This document shows positions 37,651-45,762 of a stretch of DNA of 64,000 nt, piece by piece; the stretch's first letter is position 1, and each line of letters opens with the position of its first letter. The position numbers and the translations under genes are program-made. Source of the stretch: Streptomyces sp. R44 (GTDB lineage Bacteria; Actinomycetota; Actinomycetes; Streptomycetales; Streptomycetaceae). The notes beneath the pieces were generated by a model, which was not told the DNA's origin, did no database searches, and worked only from the letters and a program-made list of their open reading frames with translations. Location: assembly GCF_041053105.1 (NCBI RefSeq), contig NZ_CP163444.1, positions 2,294,001 through 2,358,000 on the forward strand, read 5' to 3'.

Positions 37651-39128
37651 GCGCGGACCTGACGACGGCGGGCGAGACCGAAACCGCCGCGGGCGCTGCG
37701 GGCGCCGTGGCGGACACCATTGCCGCCACCACCGCCGTGGGCAATCGTTCCGCAGGGCGAGGGGGGTCCCCCCTGGTCGAGCGAAGCCGAGAGCTTGGGG
37801 GAGGGTGGGCACAGCCCCCGATGCCGGGTTCCGGCTCCCTGCTCGGTGACCCGCAGGACCCGATGCCGCCGGTGCCGGGCACGAACGAGCTGAACCTGGC
37901 CCCGCAGGGACCCGTCCCGGTGCGGGCCACCGGCACCTGGGGCAGCGGCGCCCAAGAGCTCCCGCAGCTCGACGCCCCTCGCAGGGCCGGGCGCGACGCA
38001 GTCGAGGGCCTCCTCCTCGGGCTCGCCGCAGGCGACGCCGCCGGCTGGCCCGCCGCCCGCCACCGCGCCGCCCGCATGCCCGAATGGACCCGCCGCCTCA
38101 CCCGCGAACTCGACACCTTCGCCGAGCAGAACGCGACGACCACCCTCCCCGTCCCCATCGCCCTCAACCAGCCCCCCGAGCCCCTCCGTCTGGGCCCCTC
38201 CGACGACGCCGAGTGGGCGGTCTTCACCGCCGAGGCGATCCTCACCGCCGACGGCCCCGTGTTCGCCGCCCTCCCCCCGGACCGCCGGCTCCGCGCCGCC
38301 GTCGACCTCGCCTGGAACGCCCTCGCCGGCCAGGTCGCCGCCGCCGCCGACCGCGCCCCCGAGGTCGAGTCGGCCGTACTCCCCCTCCGCGCCCGGATCT
38401 CGGTCCGCGCGGGCCTCGGCAACCTCGCCACCGGCCTGCGCCCGCCCGCCACGGGCCACGACAACCCGCACTTCTTCGACGACGCCGCCTGCGTCCGCGC
38501 CGCGGTCCTCGCCGTCGTCCACCCCGGCGACCCCCGCGCGGCCGCCGAACTCGCCGAGTTCGACGCGCGGTACACGCAGGACGGCGACGGAGTCCACGGC
38601 GCCCGTGCGACGGCGGCGGCCGTCGCCGCGGCCCTCGGCGGGGCGACGGTCGACGAGGCCGTGGAGGCGGCGCTCGCCGAACTCCCGCCCGTCACCGAGA
38701 TCGGCCGCAACGCCCGGCACGCCGTGAAGCTCGCCCAGGCCGCCGACTCCGCCTTCGAGCTGGTCCCGCTCCTGGAGCACCAGATCGTGGACCACGTCTA
38801 CAGCTACGGCATCGCCGCCGCCGAGACCGTACCGGTCGCCCTGGCCCTCGCCACCGCCGCCCGGGGCGCGATGACGGCCGCGGTACCGGCCGCCGCCTGC
38901 CTCTCCCGGGTCGCCGACTCGGCCCCCGCGCTCGCGGGCGCGCTCACCGGCGCGCTGGGCGGCGGCCGTTCGGTCCCGGCGAGCTGGCGCGAGACGTGCA
39001 GGACGCTCGCGGGCTGCGCGCTGCCCCGCCTCGCGGGTACGGACCTGGTGGAACTCGCCGGGCTGCTGGGAGCCACGGAACCGGCCGCCCCAGGTGGACA
39101 ATTCCGACATGACACCCACACTGGATGA
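37647..39128 (+). CDS. ADP-ribosylglycohydrolase family protein 2, metal site degenerate
   Basis: 493 aa. The family domain begins near residue 118 (VEGLLLGLAAGDAAGWPAA). In place of the usual TDDT it has SDDAE (185-189), and in place of GGDTDT/GRDADT it has SRVADS (420-425), so one of the two aspartates of the second motif is Val and both metal-contacting Thr are changed. It may be inactive or bind a ligand only. The first 115 residues are a low-complexity extension (Ala/Thr, then Pro-rich), and residues 31-56 are encoded by an in-frame palindromic repeat that itself holds a second inserted element. Coupled by ATGA to the gene before and overlapping the next gene by 20 bp. Confidence 0.85.
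   Translation: MSADLTTAGETETAAGAAGAVADTIAATTAVGNRSAGRGGSPLVERSRELGGGWAQPPMPGSGSLLGDPQDPMPPVPGTNELNLAPQGPVPVRATGTWGSGAQELPQLDAPRRAGRDAVEGLLLGLAAGDAAGWPAARHRAARMPEWTRRLTRELDTFAEQNATTTLPVPIALNQPPEPLRLGPSDDAEWAVFTAEAILTADGPVFAALPPDRRLRAAVDLAWNALAGQVAAAADRAPEVESAVLPLRARISVRAGLGNLATGLRPPATGHDNPHFFDDAACVRAAVLAVVHPGDPRAAAELAEFDARYTQDGDGVHGARATAAAVAAALGGATVDEAVEAALAELPPVTEIGRNARHAVKLAQAADSAFELVPLLEHQIVDHVYSYGIAAAETVPVALALATAARGAMTAAVPAAACLSRVADSAPALAGALTGALGGGRSVPASWRETCRTLAGCALPRLAGTDLVELAGLLGATEPAAPGGQFRHDTHTG
37737..37814 (+). repeat. In-frame palindromic repeat, copy B, interrupted by a second element
   Basis: The sequence starts GTGGGCAATCGTTCCGCAGG and ends GGTGGGCACAG like the hairpins of copies A and D, but its middle is replaced by a stretch (about 37760-37804) with GGGGGGTCCCCCC and GGTCGAGCGAAGCCGAGAGC. 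The full 78 bp is 26 codons and keeps the reading frame of the glycohydrolase gene. Confidence 0.8.
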
Positions 39129-40260
39129 CCGGATCACCGGCAGCCTCCTCGGGGCCGCCGTCGGCGACGCGCTCGGCGGCCCCGTCGAGGGCTACACCCC
39201 CGAACAGATCCTGGAACGCCACGGCGGCCGCGTCACCGGGATCGTCGGCCCCTGGAACGGCGGCGACTGGCGCACCGCCCGGCCCATCGCGCCGTACCAC
39301 AAGGGCGACGGGCACGTCACCGACGACACCTTGATGACCCACGCGCTGATCCGGGTGTACGAGAAGGTCCGCGGCCACCTCGACGCGTACGCGGTCGCGG
39401 ACCACCTCGTCCCCGAACTCATGGGCTCCCCCGTCTGGATCCCGGAGCTGGAGGCCGAGGCGCTCCCCCTCCAGCGGATCTTCCTCGCGGAGAAGTGGAT
39501 CGTGGCCCGGCTCCACTACGGCCACGTCGACCCCCGGGAGGCGGGGACGGGAAACATCGTCAACTGCGGTGCCGCGATGTACATGGCTCCGGTCGGCCTG
39601 GTCAACGCCGCCCACCCGGCGGCCGCCTACGCCGAGGCGATCGACCTGGCGGGCGCGCACCAGTCCTCCTACGGCCGGGAGGCCGCGGGTGTCTTCGCGG
39701 CGGCGGTCGCGGCGGCCTGCGCGCCGGGCGCGACGCCGGCGTCGGTGGTGGAGGAGTCGCTGTCCCTGGCGAAGGACGGAACGCGCGCGGCGATCAAGGC
39801 GGTCACCGAAGTCGCGGCCGGACACCGGGACTTCGAGTCCGCACTCGTCCCCCTCCGCAGGGCGGTGGCCCCCTTCGACACGGTCGGCCCCGACTACCGG
39901 GCCCCCTCCCTCGGCGCCCGCCGCCCCTCCCGGCTGCACGCGATCGAGGAACTCCCCGTCGCCCTCGGCATGCTCCTGGTCGGCGAGGGCGACTACCGCC
40001 GTACGGTCCTGGGCGCGGTCAACTACGGCCGCGACTGCGACTCGATCGCCACGATGGCGGGCGCGATCGTGGGCGCGCTGCACGGCGAGTCCGCGGTCCC
40101 TCCGGAGTGGGCGAAGCAGGTGGCGGAGGCGAGCCGCCTGGACCTGCACGCCCCGGCGCGGGCGCTGGCGGAAGTGACCCACGAGATCTTCGCCAGGGAT
40201 GTGGAAGCCCGCCGGTCCCACGAATCGGCCTTCGCGACGCTGACGAGCGCGGACCGATGA
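39109..40260 (+). CDS. ADP-ribosylglycohydrolase family protein 3
   Basis: 383 aa and the most canonical member of the array. GSLLGAAVGDALGGPVEGYT opens the fold; metal motifs TDDT (71-74, in GHVTDDTLMTHALI) and GRDCDS (307-312, in VNYGRDCDSIATMAGAIVGA) are intact, and HQSSYGREAAGVFAAAVAAA is the middle helix. Residues 105-160 (VWIPELEAEALPLQRIFLAE, EAGTGNIVNCGAAMYMAPVG) mark a particular subfamily. ATG at 39109 is preferred over GTG at 39094 because AGGTGG then has usable spacing. It ends with ATGA coupling to the fourth member. Confidence 0.9.
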   Translation: MTPTLDDRITGSLLGAAVGDALGGPVEGYTPEQILERHGGRVTGIVGPWNGGDWRTARPIAPYHKGDGHVTDDTLMTHALIRVYEKVRGHLDAYAVADHLVPELMGSPVWIPELEAEALPLQRIFLAEKWIVARLHYGHVDPREAGTGNIVNCGAAMYMAPVGLVNAAHPAAAYAEAIDLAGAHQSSYGREAAGVFAAAVAAACAPGATPASVVEESLSLAKDGTRAAIKAVTEVAAGHRDFESALVPLRRAVAPFDTVGPDYRAPSLGARRPSRLHAIEELPVALGMLLVGEGDYRRTVLGAVNYGRDCDSIATMAGAIVGALHGESAVPPEWAKQVAEASRLDLHAPARALAEVTHEIFARDVEARRSHESAFATLTSADR

Positions 40261-41672
40261 CCCTGCGCGTGACCTGGGTCCAGCCGGAGGACCTGGTGGG
40301 CCACGAACTCCGCCAGGCGTCGGAGGACGGCCGCGACGCCGGTGCCCTGGCGGCCCGCTGGACGGCGGCGGGCGGCCCCCCCGCCCCGACGTCGGCCGGC
40401 GCCTCGGAAACCCCCCGCCCGGACCTCCGCCCCCTGGCGGAAGAACTCCTGGACGCCTTGGCGTCCCTCCCCGCACCCCTGTCGGCCCACGAGCCCACGG
40501 CCCTGCCCGCGATCCGGGCGTCGACGACCCCCCGTGTCGGCAATCGTCCCGCAGGGCGGGACGGGTGCACAACGGGCCCACCCGTTCCGCCCCCTGCGGA
40601 ACGACTGCCCACAACGGGGCTCCAAGACCGCCTGCACGCCGCCTGGCTGGGCCGCGCCGTCGGGTGCCTCCTCGGCAAGCCCGTGGAGAAGCTCCCCCTT
40701 TCCGCCATCCGCACCCTCGCCCGCGCCGCCGGCAACTGGCCCCTCACCACCTGGTTCACCGCCCGCGGTGTCCCGCCCGAGCTGCTCGCAGCCCATCCGT
40801 GGAACCGTCGCTCCGCCGCCACCTCCCTCGCCGAGAACATCGACGGCATGCCCGAGGACGACGACCTCAACTACCCCCTCCTCGACCTGCTGCTCCTCCA
40901 GCGGTACGGCCGCGACTTCACCACCGCCGACGTCGCCCGCCTCTGGCTCGACGAGCTCCCCGCCGGCCGCACCTTCACGGCCGAGCGCGTCGCCTACCGC
41001 AACCTCCTCGACGGCGTCGAACCCCCACTGACCGCCCTCCGCCGCAACCCCTTCCGCGAGTGGATCGGCGCCCAGATCCGGGCCGACGTCCACGGCTGGA
41101 CCCACCCCGGCGACCCGGTGGCCGCCGCGGCGCAGGCCCACCGGGACGCGGTGCTCACGCACACCGCGAACGGCGTCTACGGCGCCATGTTCGTCGCCGC
41201 CACCCTTGCCACCGCCGCGACCGGGACGGCGGACGTCCACGAGTCCCTCGCCGCCGGCCTCGGCGTGATCCCGCCGCGCTCGCGGCTCGCGGAGGGCGTC
41301 CGGCGGGGCATCGCGTACGCCGGCACGGAGCCCGACTTCGACACCGTCGTCGACCGTCTGCACGCCGAACTCGGCGGGTACCACTGGGTGCATGCCGTCC
41401 CCAACGCCGCCCTGCTCGCCGCCGCCCTCACCCACGCCGACGGCGACTTCTCCCGCTCCGTCTGCGCGGCGGTCTCGGGCGGCTGGGACACCGACTCCAA
41501 CGGCGCCACCGCCGGTTCGGTCGCCGGGCTGCTGGCCGGGCACCCGCACCGGCTGCCCGAGCGCTGGACCGCCCCGCTCAAGAACCGGCTGGCGACCTCG
41601 GTGCCGTCCTTCGACGGCATCGGGTTCGACACCCTGGCCGAACTGACACACACGGAGGCAGTACGCCCATGA
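40257..41672 (+). CDS. ADP-ribosylglycohydrolase family protein 4, with repeat-encoded linker
   Basis: 471 aa. Residues 1-92 form a separate N-terminal region (TLRVTWVQPEDLVGHELRQA, then acidic/Ala-rich helices and a Pro-rich part) not seen in DraG. Residues 93-121 are encoded by an in-frame palindromic repeat. The hydrolase domain starts at DRLHAAWLGRAVGCLLGKPVE, with EDDDLN (200-205) and GGWDTDSN (408-415) as metal motifs, the variant pattern of a distinct and apparently intact subfamily. FREWIGAQIRADVHGWTHPG lies between. Coupled by ATGA overlaps on both sides, downstream to the ribokinase. Confidence 0.88.
   Translation: MTLRVTWVQPEDLVGHELRQASEDGRDAGALAARWTAAGGPPAPTSAGASETPRPDLRPLAEELLDALASLPAPLSAHEPTALPAIRASTTPRVGNRPAGRDGCTTGPPVPPPAERLPTTGLQDRLHAAWLGRAVGCLLGKPVEKLPLSAIRTLARAAGNWPLTTWFTARGVPPELLAAHPWNRRSAATSLAENIDGMPEDDDLNYPLLDLLLLQRYGRDFTTADVARLWLDELPAGRTFTAERVAYRNLLDGVEPPLTALRRNPFREWIGAQIRADVHGWTHPGDPVAAAAQAHRDAVLTHTANGVYGAMFVAATLATAATGTADVHESLAAGLGVIPPRSRLAEGVRRGIAYAGTEPDFDTVVDRLHAELGGYHWVHAVPNAALLAAALTHADGDFSRSVCAAVSGGWDTDSNGATAGSVAGLLAGHPHRLPERWTAPLKNRLATSVPSFDGIGFDTLAELTHTEAVRP
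40533..40619 (+). repeat. In-frame palindromic repeat, copy C (two hairpins)
   Basis: 87 bp, exactly 29 codons, inside the fourth glycohydrolase gene. First hairpin core CGTCCCG-CAGGG-CGGGACG; second hairpin core CGTTCCGC-CCCCT-GCGGAACG followed by ACTGCCCACAACGGGG. Both units match the short hairpins of intergenic copies A and D. Confidence 0.88.
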
Positions 41673-42589
41673 CCAGCATCGTCGTGCTCGGCAGCACGAA
41701 CATGGACCTCGTCACCTATGTGCCACGGGCCCCCGCCCTCGGTGAGACGGTCACCGGCCGCTCCTTCCGTACGATCCCCGGCGGCAAGGGCGCCAACCAG
41801 GCCGTCGCCGCCGCCCGCGCGGGCGCCGAGGTGGCGATGATCGGCGCGGTCGGCGCGGACGACTTCGGGGCACGGCTCCGCGCCACCCTGGAGCACTGCG
41901 CGGTCGACACCGATCTGCTGCGCACCGCCGAGGGCTCCTCCGGAACCGCTCATGTCGTGGTCGACGACGAGGGCGGCAACGCGATCGTCGTCGTCCCCGG
42001 CGCCAACGGCACCGTCACCTCCCTCACCCATGGCGACGAGGCCCTCATCGGCACCGCCGACTCCCTGCTCCTCCAGCTCGAACTCCCCCTCTCCGTCGTC
42101 GTCGAGGGCGCCGTCACCGCCCGCCGGCTCGGCGTCCGTACCGTGCTGACCCCCGCCCCCACCCAGCCCCTCCCGCCGGAACTCCTCGCCGCCACCGACC
42201 TGTTGGTGCCCAACGAGCACGAGGCCGCCGCGCTCACCGGGCTCACCGACCCGCGCGAAGCCGCGCAGGCCCTGCTGCGGGACGTCCCGGAGGTGGTCGT
42301 CACCCTGGGCGCGGCCGGCAGCCTCTACGCGGTGCGCGGCGCGGAACCGGTCGCCGTGCCCGCGCCCCGGGTCCGGGCCGTGGACACCACGGGGGCCGGC
42401 GACACCTTCGTCGGCGCCCTCGCGGTCGCCCTCGGCGAGGGCCGTCCCGCACCGGAGGCCCTCGCCTGGGCGCAGACGGCCGCCGCGCTCTCCGTCCAGC
42501 GCGAGGGCGCGTCGACCTCGATGCCGTACCGCGTCGAGATCGAGGCCGCCTTCCGCTCGCCCCACACCCTGGAGGCCGACGCCGTATGA
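41669..42589 (+). CDS. rbsK: Ribokinase-type PfkB carbohydrate kinase
   Basis: 306 aa, the usual length. MTSIVVLGSTNMDLVTYVPR with GETVTGRSFRTIPGGKGANQ carries the sugar-binding Asp and GG hinge; DTTGAGDTFVGALAVAL is the PfkB signature with the catalytic Asp and anion hole. It would phosphorylate ribose (or a related riboside) to the 5-phosphate. Coupled to the fourth glycohydrolase (ATGA), which suggests it captures the ribose released by that step or by a further hydrolysis. Pseudouridine or nucleoside kinase activity is an alternative since the family overlaps. Confidence 0.9.
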   Translation: MTSIVVLGSTNMDLVTYVPRAPALGETVTGRSFRTIPGGKGANQAVAAARAGAEVAMIGAVGADDFGARLRATLEHCAVDTDLLRTAEGSSGTAHVVVDDEGGNAIVVVPGANGTVTSLTHGDEALIGTADSLLLQLELPLSVVVEGAVTARRLGVRTVLTPAPTQPLPPELLAATDLLVPNEHEAAALTGLTDPREAAQALLRDVPEVVVTLGAAGSLYAVRGAEPVAVPAPRVRAVDTTGAGDTFVGALAVALGEGRPAPEALAWAQTAAALSVQREGASTSMPYRVEIEAAFRSPHTLEADAV

Positions 42590-43809
42590 CCGCCCACGCC
42601 CCGACCACCACGCCCGAGAACCCCACGGCGCCCCTGCAGGGGCTGCGCGTCCTGGATCTCGCGACTCTCTTCGCCGGCCCGCTGGCCGCCATGATGCTGG
42701 GCGACTTCGGCGCCGACGTCGTCAAGGTCGAGCACCCCCGCAAGCCGGACCCGTCGCGCGGCCACGGCCCCGCCAAGGACGGCATCGGCCTGTGGTGGAA
42801 GGTCCTCGGCCGGAACAAGCGGGCGATCACCCTCGACCTCTCCTCGCCGGGCGGCCGCGACACCCTGCTCGCGCTCGCCGCCGAGGCGGACGTGATCGTG
42901 GAGAACTTCCGCCCCGGCACCCTGGAACGCTGGGGTCTGGGCTGGGAGGAGCTCTCCACCGTCAACCCGCGTCTGGTGCTCGCCCGGGTCACCGGCTTCG
43001 GCCAGTTCGGCCCGTACGCCCACCGCCCCGGCTTCGGCACGCTCGCCGAGGCGATGAGCGGCTTCGCCGCGATCACCGGCGAGCCGGACGGCCCGCCGAC
43101 CCTGCCGCCCTTCGGCCTCGCCGACTCGATCGCCGCCCTCGCCACGGCGTACGCGGTGATGACCGCGCTCACCGCGAGGACGGCGACCGGCCGCGGCCAG
43201 GTCGTCGACATGGCGATCATCGAACCGATGCTCTCCGTCATCGGACCCCACCCCCTCTGGTACGACCAGCTCGGTTACGTCCAGCCCAGGACCGGCAACC
43301 GCTCCCGCAACAACGCCCCGCGCAACACCTACCGGACCTCCGACGGCTCCTGGGTCGCCGTCTCCACCTCCGCCCAGTCGATCGCCGAGCGGGTGCTGCG
43401 GCTCGTCGGCCGCCCGGAGCTGATCGACGAGCCGTGGTTCGCCGACGGCACGGGCCGGGCCGAGCACGCGGACGTCCTCGACGAGGCGGTCGGCTCGTGG
43501 ATCGCCCGCCACACCCGTGACGAGGCGATGGCGGCCTTCGAGAAGGCGGAGGCGGCCATCGCCCCCGTCTACGACATCCGGGATGTCGTCGCCGATCCCC
43601 AGTACCAGGCGCTCCGCACCGTGACCGAGGTGCAGGATCCCGAACTCGGTCCGATCAAGATGCAGAACGTCCTCTTCCGCCTCTCCGAGACCCCGGGCGC
43701 CATCCGCTGGCCCGGCCGGCCGCACGGCGCCGACACCACCGCCGTCCTCTCCGAACTCGGCCTCACCCCCGCCGAGATCGACGCCCTCCGCGAGCAGGGC
43801 GCGGTATGA
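42586..43809 (+). CDS. CaiB/BaiF family (class III) CoA transferase
   Basis: 407-aa enzyme that moves CoA between carboxylic acids through an aspartyl-CoA intermediate. Landmarks: PLQGLRVLDLATLFAGPLAA, MLGDFGADVVKVEHP, NKRAITLDLSSPGGRD, DVIVENFRPGTLERWGLG and FGLADSIAALATAYAVMTAL; the last carries the likely catalytic Asp. Coupled to the kinase before (ATGA) and the CoA lyase after (ATGA). Transferase plus lyase together are the usual way to activate and split a hydroxy-dicarboxylic acid, such as citramalate or a malyl-type compound. Confidence 0.92.
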   Translation: MTAHAPTTTPENPTAPLQGLRVLDLATLFAGPLAAMMLGDFGADVVKVEHPRKPDPSRGHGPAKDGIGLWWKVLGRNKRAITLDLSSPGGRDTLLALAAEADVIVENFRPGTLERWGLGWEELSTVNPRLVLARVTGFGQFGPYAHRPGFGTLAEAMSGFAAITGEPDGPPTLPPFGLADSIAALATAYAVMTALTARTATGRGQVVDMAIIEPMLSVIGPHPLWYDQLGYVQPRTGNRSRNNAPRNTYRTSDGSWVAVSTSAQSIAERVLRLVGRPELIDEPWFADGTGRAEHADVLDEAVGSWIARHTRDEAMAAFEKAEAAIAPVYDIRDVVADPQYQALRTVTEVQDPELGPIKMQNVLFRLSETPGAIRWPGRPHGADTTAVLSELGLTPAEIDALREQGAV

Positions 43810-44609
43810 GCCCCCGCACCCCCCTCACCTGGCTGTACGCACCCGGTGACCGCCCCGAGGTCGTCCGCAAGGCCCTGTCCTCCGGCGCCGACGTCGTGAT
43901 CGTCGATCTGGAGGACGCGGTCGCCCCGCACCGCAAGGCGTACGCCCTCGACGCCACCGTCGATCTCCTCGCGGACGTCCATCCCGTCCCGGTCCACGTC
44001 CGCGTCCACACGCCGCTCGACATCCCCACCCTGGCCCCCCTCCCCGGCCTCCGCGGTCTCCGTGTACCCAAGGTGACACACGCCACTGACATCCACCGGA
44101 TCGCGGGCCTCGCGCCGGGCCTCCCCCTCTATCCGCTCCTGGAGAACGCCCTCGCCGTGGAGCACGCGTACGCCATCGCCACCGCCCATCCCGCCGTCCG
44201 CGGCATCGCCCTCGGCGAGGCCGACCTCCGCGCCGACCTGGGGGTACGGGAGGACAGCGCGCTCGACTGGCCGCGCGGCCGTGTGGTGGTCGCGGCCCGC
44301 GCGGCCGCCCTCCCGCCGCCGGCCCAGTCCGTCCACCCGGACGTCGCCGACCTGGACGCGCTGGCCGCGGGCTGCGCCCGGGGCCGGGCCATGGGCTTCC
44401 TCGGCCGGGCGGCGATCCACCCGCGCCAGCTCCCGGTCATCGAGCGCGCCTACCTCCCGACCCCGGAGGAGGTCGACGCGGCCCGTGAGGTCGTCGAGGC
44501 GGCCGCGGCCGAGCGGGGCGCCCTCGCGCTCCCGGACGGCCGCTTCGTCGACGCGGCGGTGGTGGAGGGAGCCCACCGGGTCCTCGCGCTCGCGGCCCGT
44601 GCGGGGTGA
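43806..44609 (+). CDS. CitE-like HpcH/HpaI aldolase (CoA ester lyase)
   Basis: 267-aa TIM barrel of the citrate lyase beta/malyl-CoA lyase group. WLYAPGDRPEVVRKAL, VVIVDLEDAVAPHRKAYALD, VHVRVHTP, YPLLENALAVEHAYAIA (metal-binding Glu) and GEADLRADLGV (metal-binding Asp region) are all present; AAIHPRQLPVIERAY is the family C-terminal motif. It would split a CoA ester made by the CoA transferase just upstream. Last gene of the seven-gene operon, followed by a terminator. Confidence 0.92.
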   Translation: MSPRTPLTWLYAPGDRPEVVRKALSSGADVVIVDLEDAVAPHRKAYALDATVDLLADVHPVPVHVRVHTPLDIPTLAPLPGLRGLRVPKVTHATDIHRIAGLAPGLPLYPLLENALAVEHAYAIATAHPAVRGIALGEADLRADLGVREDSALDWPRGRVVVAARAAALPPPAQSVHPDVADLDALAAGCARGRAMGFLGRAAIHPRQLPVIERAYLPTPEEVDAAREVVEAAAAERGALALPDGRFVDAAVVEGAHRVLALAARAG

Positions 44610-44617
44610 CACAGGAA

Positions 44618-44652
44618 AGGGCCGCCGGGACTTCTCCAGTCCCGACGGCCCT
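44618..44652. terminator. Bidirectional terminator between the lyase and lgt genes
   Basis: AGGGCCG-C-CGGGACT / AGTCCCG-A-CGGCCCT with a 5-nt loop lies between the convergent stops at 44609 and 44667. Confidence 0.85.
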
Positions 44653-44666
44653 CACACTACGAAGGA

Positions 44667-45674
44667 TCAGCTCTTGGCGGCCGACCCGGCACCGTTGCCC
44701 GACCTCTCGGACTTCTCGGTCTTCTCGGGGTTCTCGGGGTTCTCGGTATCGGACTCCTCCGGTTCCGCGGAGGAGTCCTCGTCCGGAGCGGCGTCCTTCG
44801 GCTCGGCGTCCTTCGCCTCGCCCTCCTCGCCACCGTCCACGGCGCCCTCGGCCTTCTCGGCCTTCCTCGGCTCCACGATCTCCTCGCGGCCCGGCCGGAC
44901 ACGCGCCGAGATCACCATGTAGACCACGGCGAGCAGACCCACGATGATCGCGGTCCACACGTTGAGCCGCAGGCCGAGGATGTGGTGCGCCTCGTCGACG
45001 CGCAGGGCCTCCGTCCACACGCGGCCCGAGCAGTACGCGGCGACGTACAGCGCGAAGGCGCGGCCGTGGCCCAGCTTGAAGCGGCGGTCGGCCCAGATGA
45101 CCAGGAAGCCGACGCCGACGTTCCACAGCGACTCGTACAGGAAGGTCGGGTGGTACAGGCCCGCCTCGCGGTTGGGGCCCTCGGTGATCTTCAGCGCCCA
45201 CGGCACATCGGTCGGCTTGCCGTACAGCTCCTGGTTGAACCAGTTGCCCCAGCGGCCGATGGCCTGGGCGAAGGCGATGCCGGGGGCGATGACGTCGGCG
45301 TACACGGGCAGGGAGATACCGCGCCGGCGGCAGCCGATCCAGGCGCCCACCGCGCCGAGCGCGATGGCGCCCCAGATGCCGAGGCCTCCCTCCCAGATCT
45401 TGAAGGCGTCGACCCAGTTCTCACCCTCGCTGAAGTACAGCTGGTAGTCGGTGATCACGTGGTAGAGGCGTCCGCCGACGAGGCCGAAGGGCACCGCCCA
45501 GACGGCGATGTCGGCGACGGTGCCGGCGGTGCCGCCCCGGGCGATCCAGCGCTTGTTGCCGAGCCAGACGGCGACGAAGACACCGATGATGATGCAGAAG
45601 GCATAGCCGCGCAGCGGGATCGGTCCGAGGTGGATCACGCCGGTCGACGGGCTGGGAATGTAGGCAAGGTCCAT
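44667..45674 (-). CDS. lgt: Prolipoprotein diacylglyceryl transferase
   Basis: 335-aa inner-membrane enzyme that attaches diacylglycerol to the lipobox cysteine of lipoproteins. Seven hydrophobic helices; the Lgt signature GRWGNWFNQE is at residues 140-149, LVGGRLYHVITDY carries the catalytic His region, and YHPTFLYESLWNV follows. Residues from about 265 form a long acidic tail rich in Glu, Asp, Pro and Lys (EPKDAAPDEDSSAEPEESD), common in actinobacterial Lgt and probably disordered. Starts at ATG 45674. Confidence 0.97.
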   Translation of the reverse strand: MDLAYIPSPSTGVIHLGPIPLRGYAFCIIIGVFVAVWLGNKRWIARGGTAGTVADIAVWAVPFGLVGGRLYHVITDYQLYFSEGENWVDAFKIWEGGLGIWGAIALGAVGAWIGCRRRGISLPVYADVIAPGIAFAQAIGRWGNWFNQELYGKPTDVPWALKITEGPNREAGLYHPTFLYESLWNVGVGFLVIWADRRFKLGHGRAFALYVAAYCSGRVWTEALRVDEAHHILGLRLNVWTAIIVGLLAVVYMVISARVRPGREEIVEPRKAEKAEGAVDGGEEGEAKDAEPKDAAPDEDSSAEPEESDTENPENPEKTEKSERSGNGAGSAAKS

Positions 45675-45692
45675 GGCAGGACCGACGCTACC

Positions 45693-45727
45693 TTGCCGGG
45701 CGGGCGGGACGGCAGCCCACCCGGCAA
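45693..45727 (-). terminator. Possible terminator between the DsbA-like gene and lgt
   Basis: 8-bp stem TTGCCGGG / CCCGGCAA with a 19-nt GC-rich loop in the 88-bp gap between the two genes. Confidence 0.4.
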
Positions 45728-45762
45728 CTTCTGGGTAACCAATCCGCCGGGTACGCCTCCGG

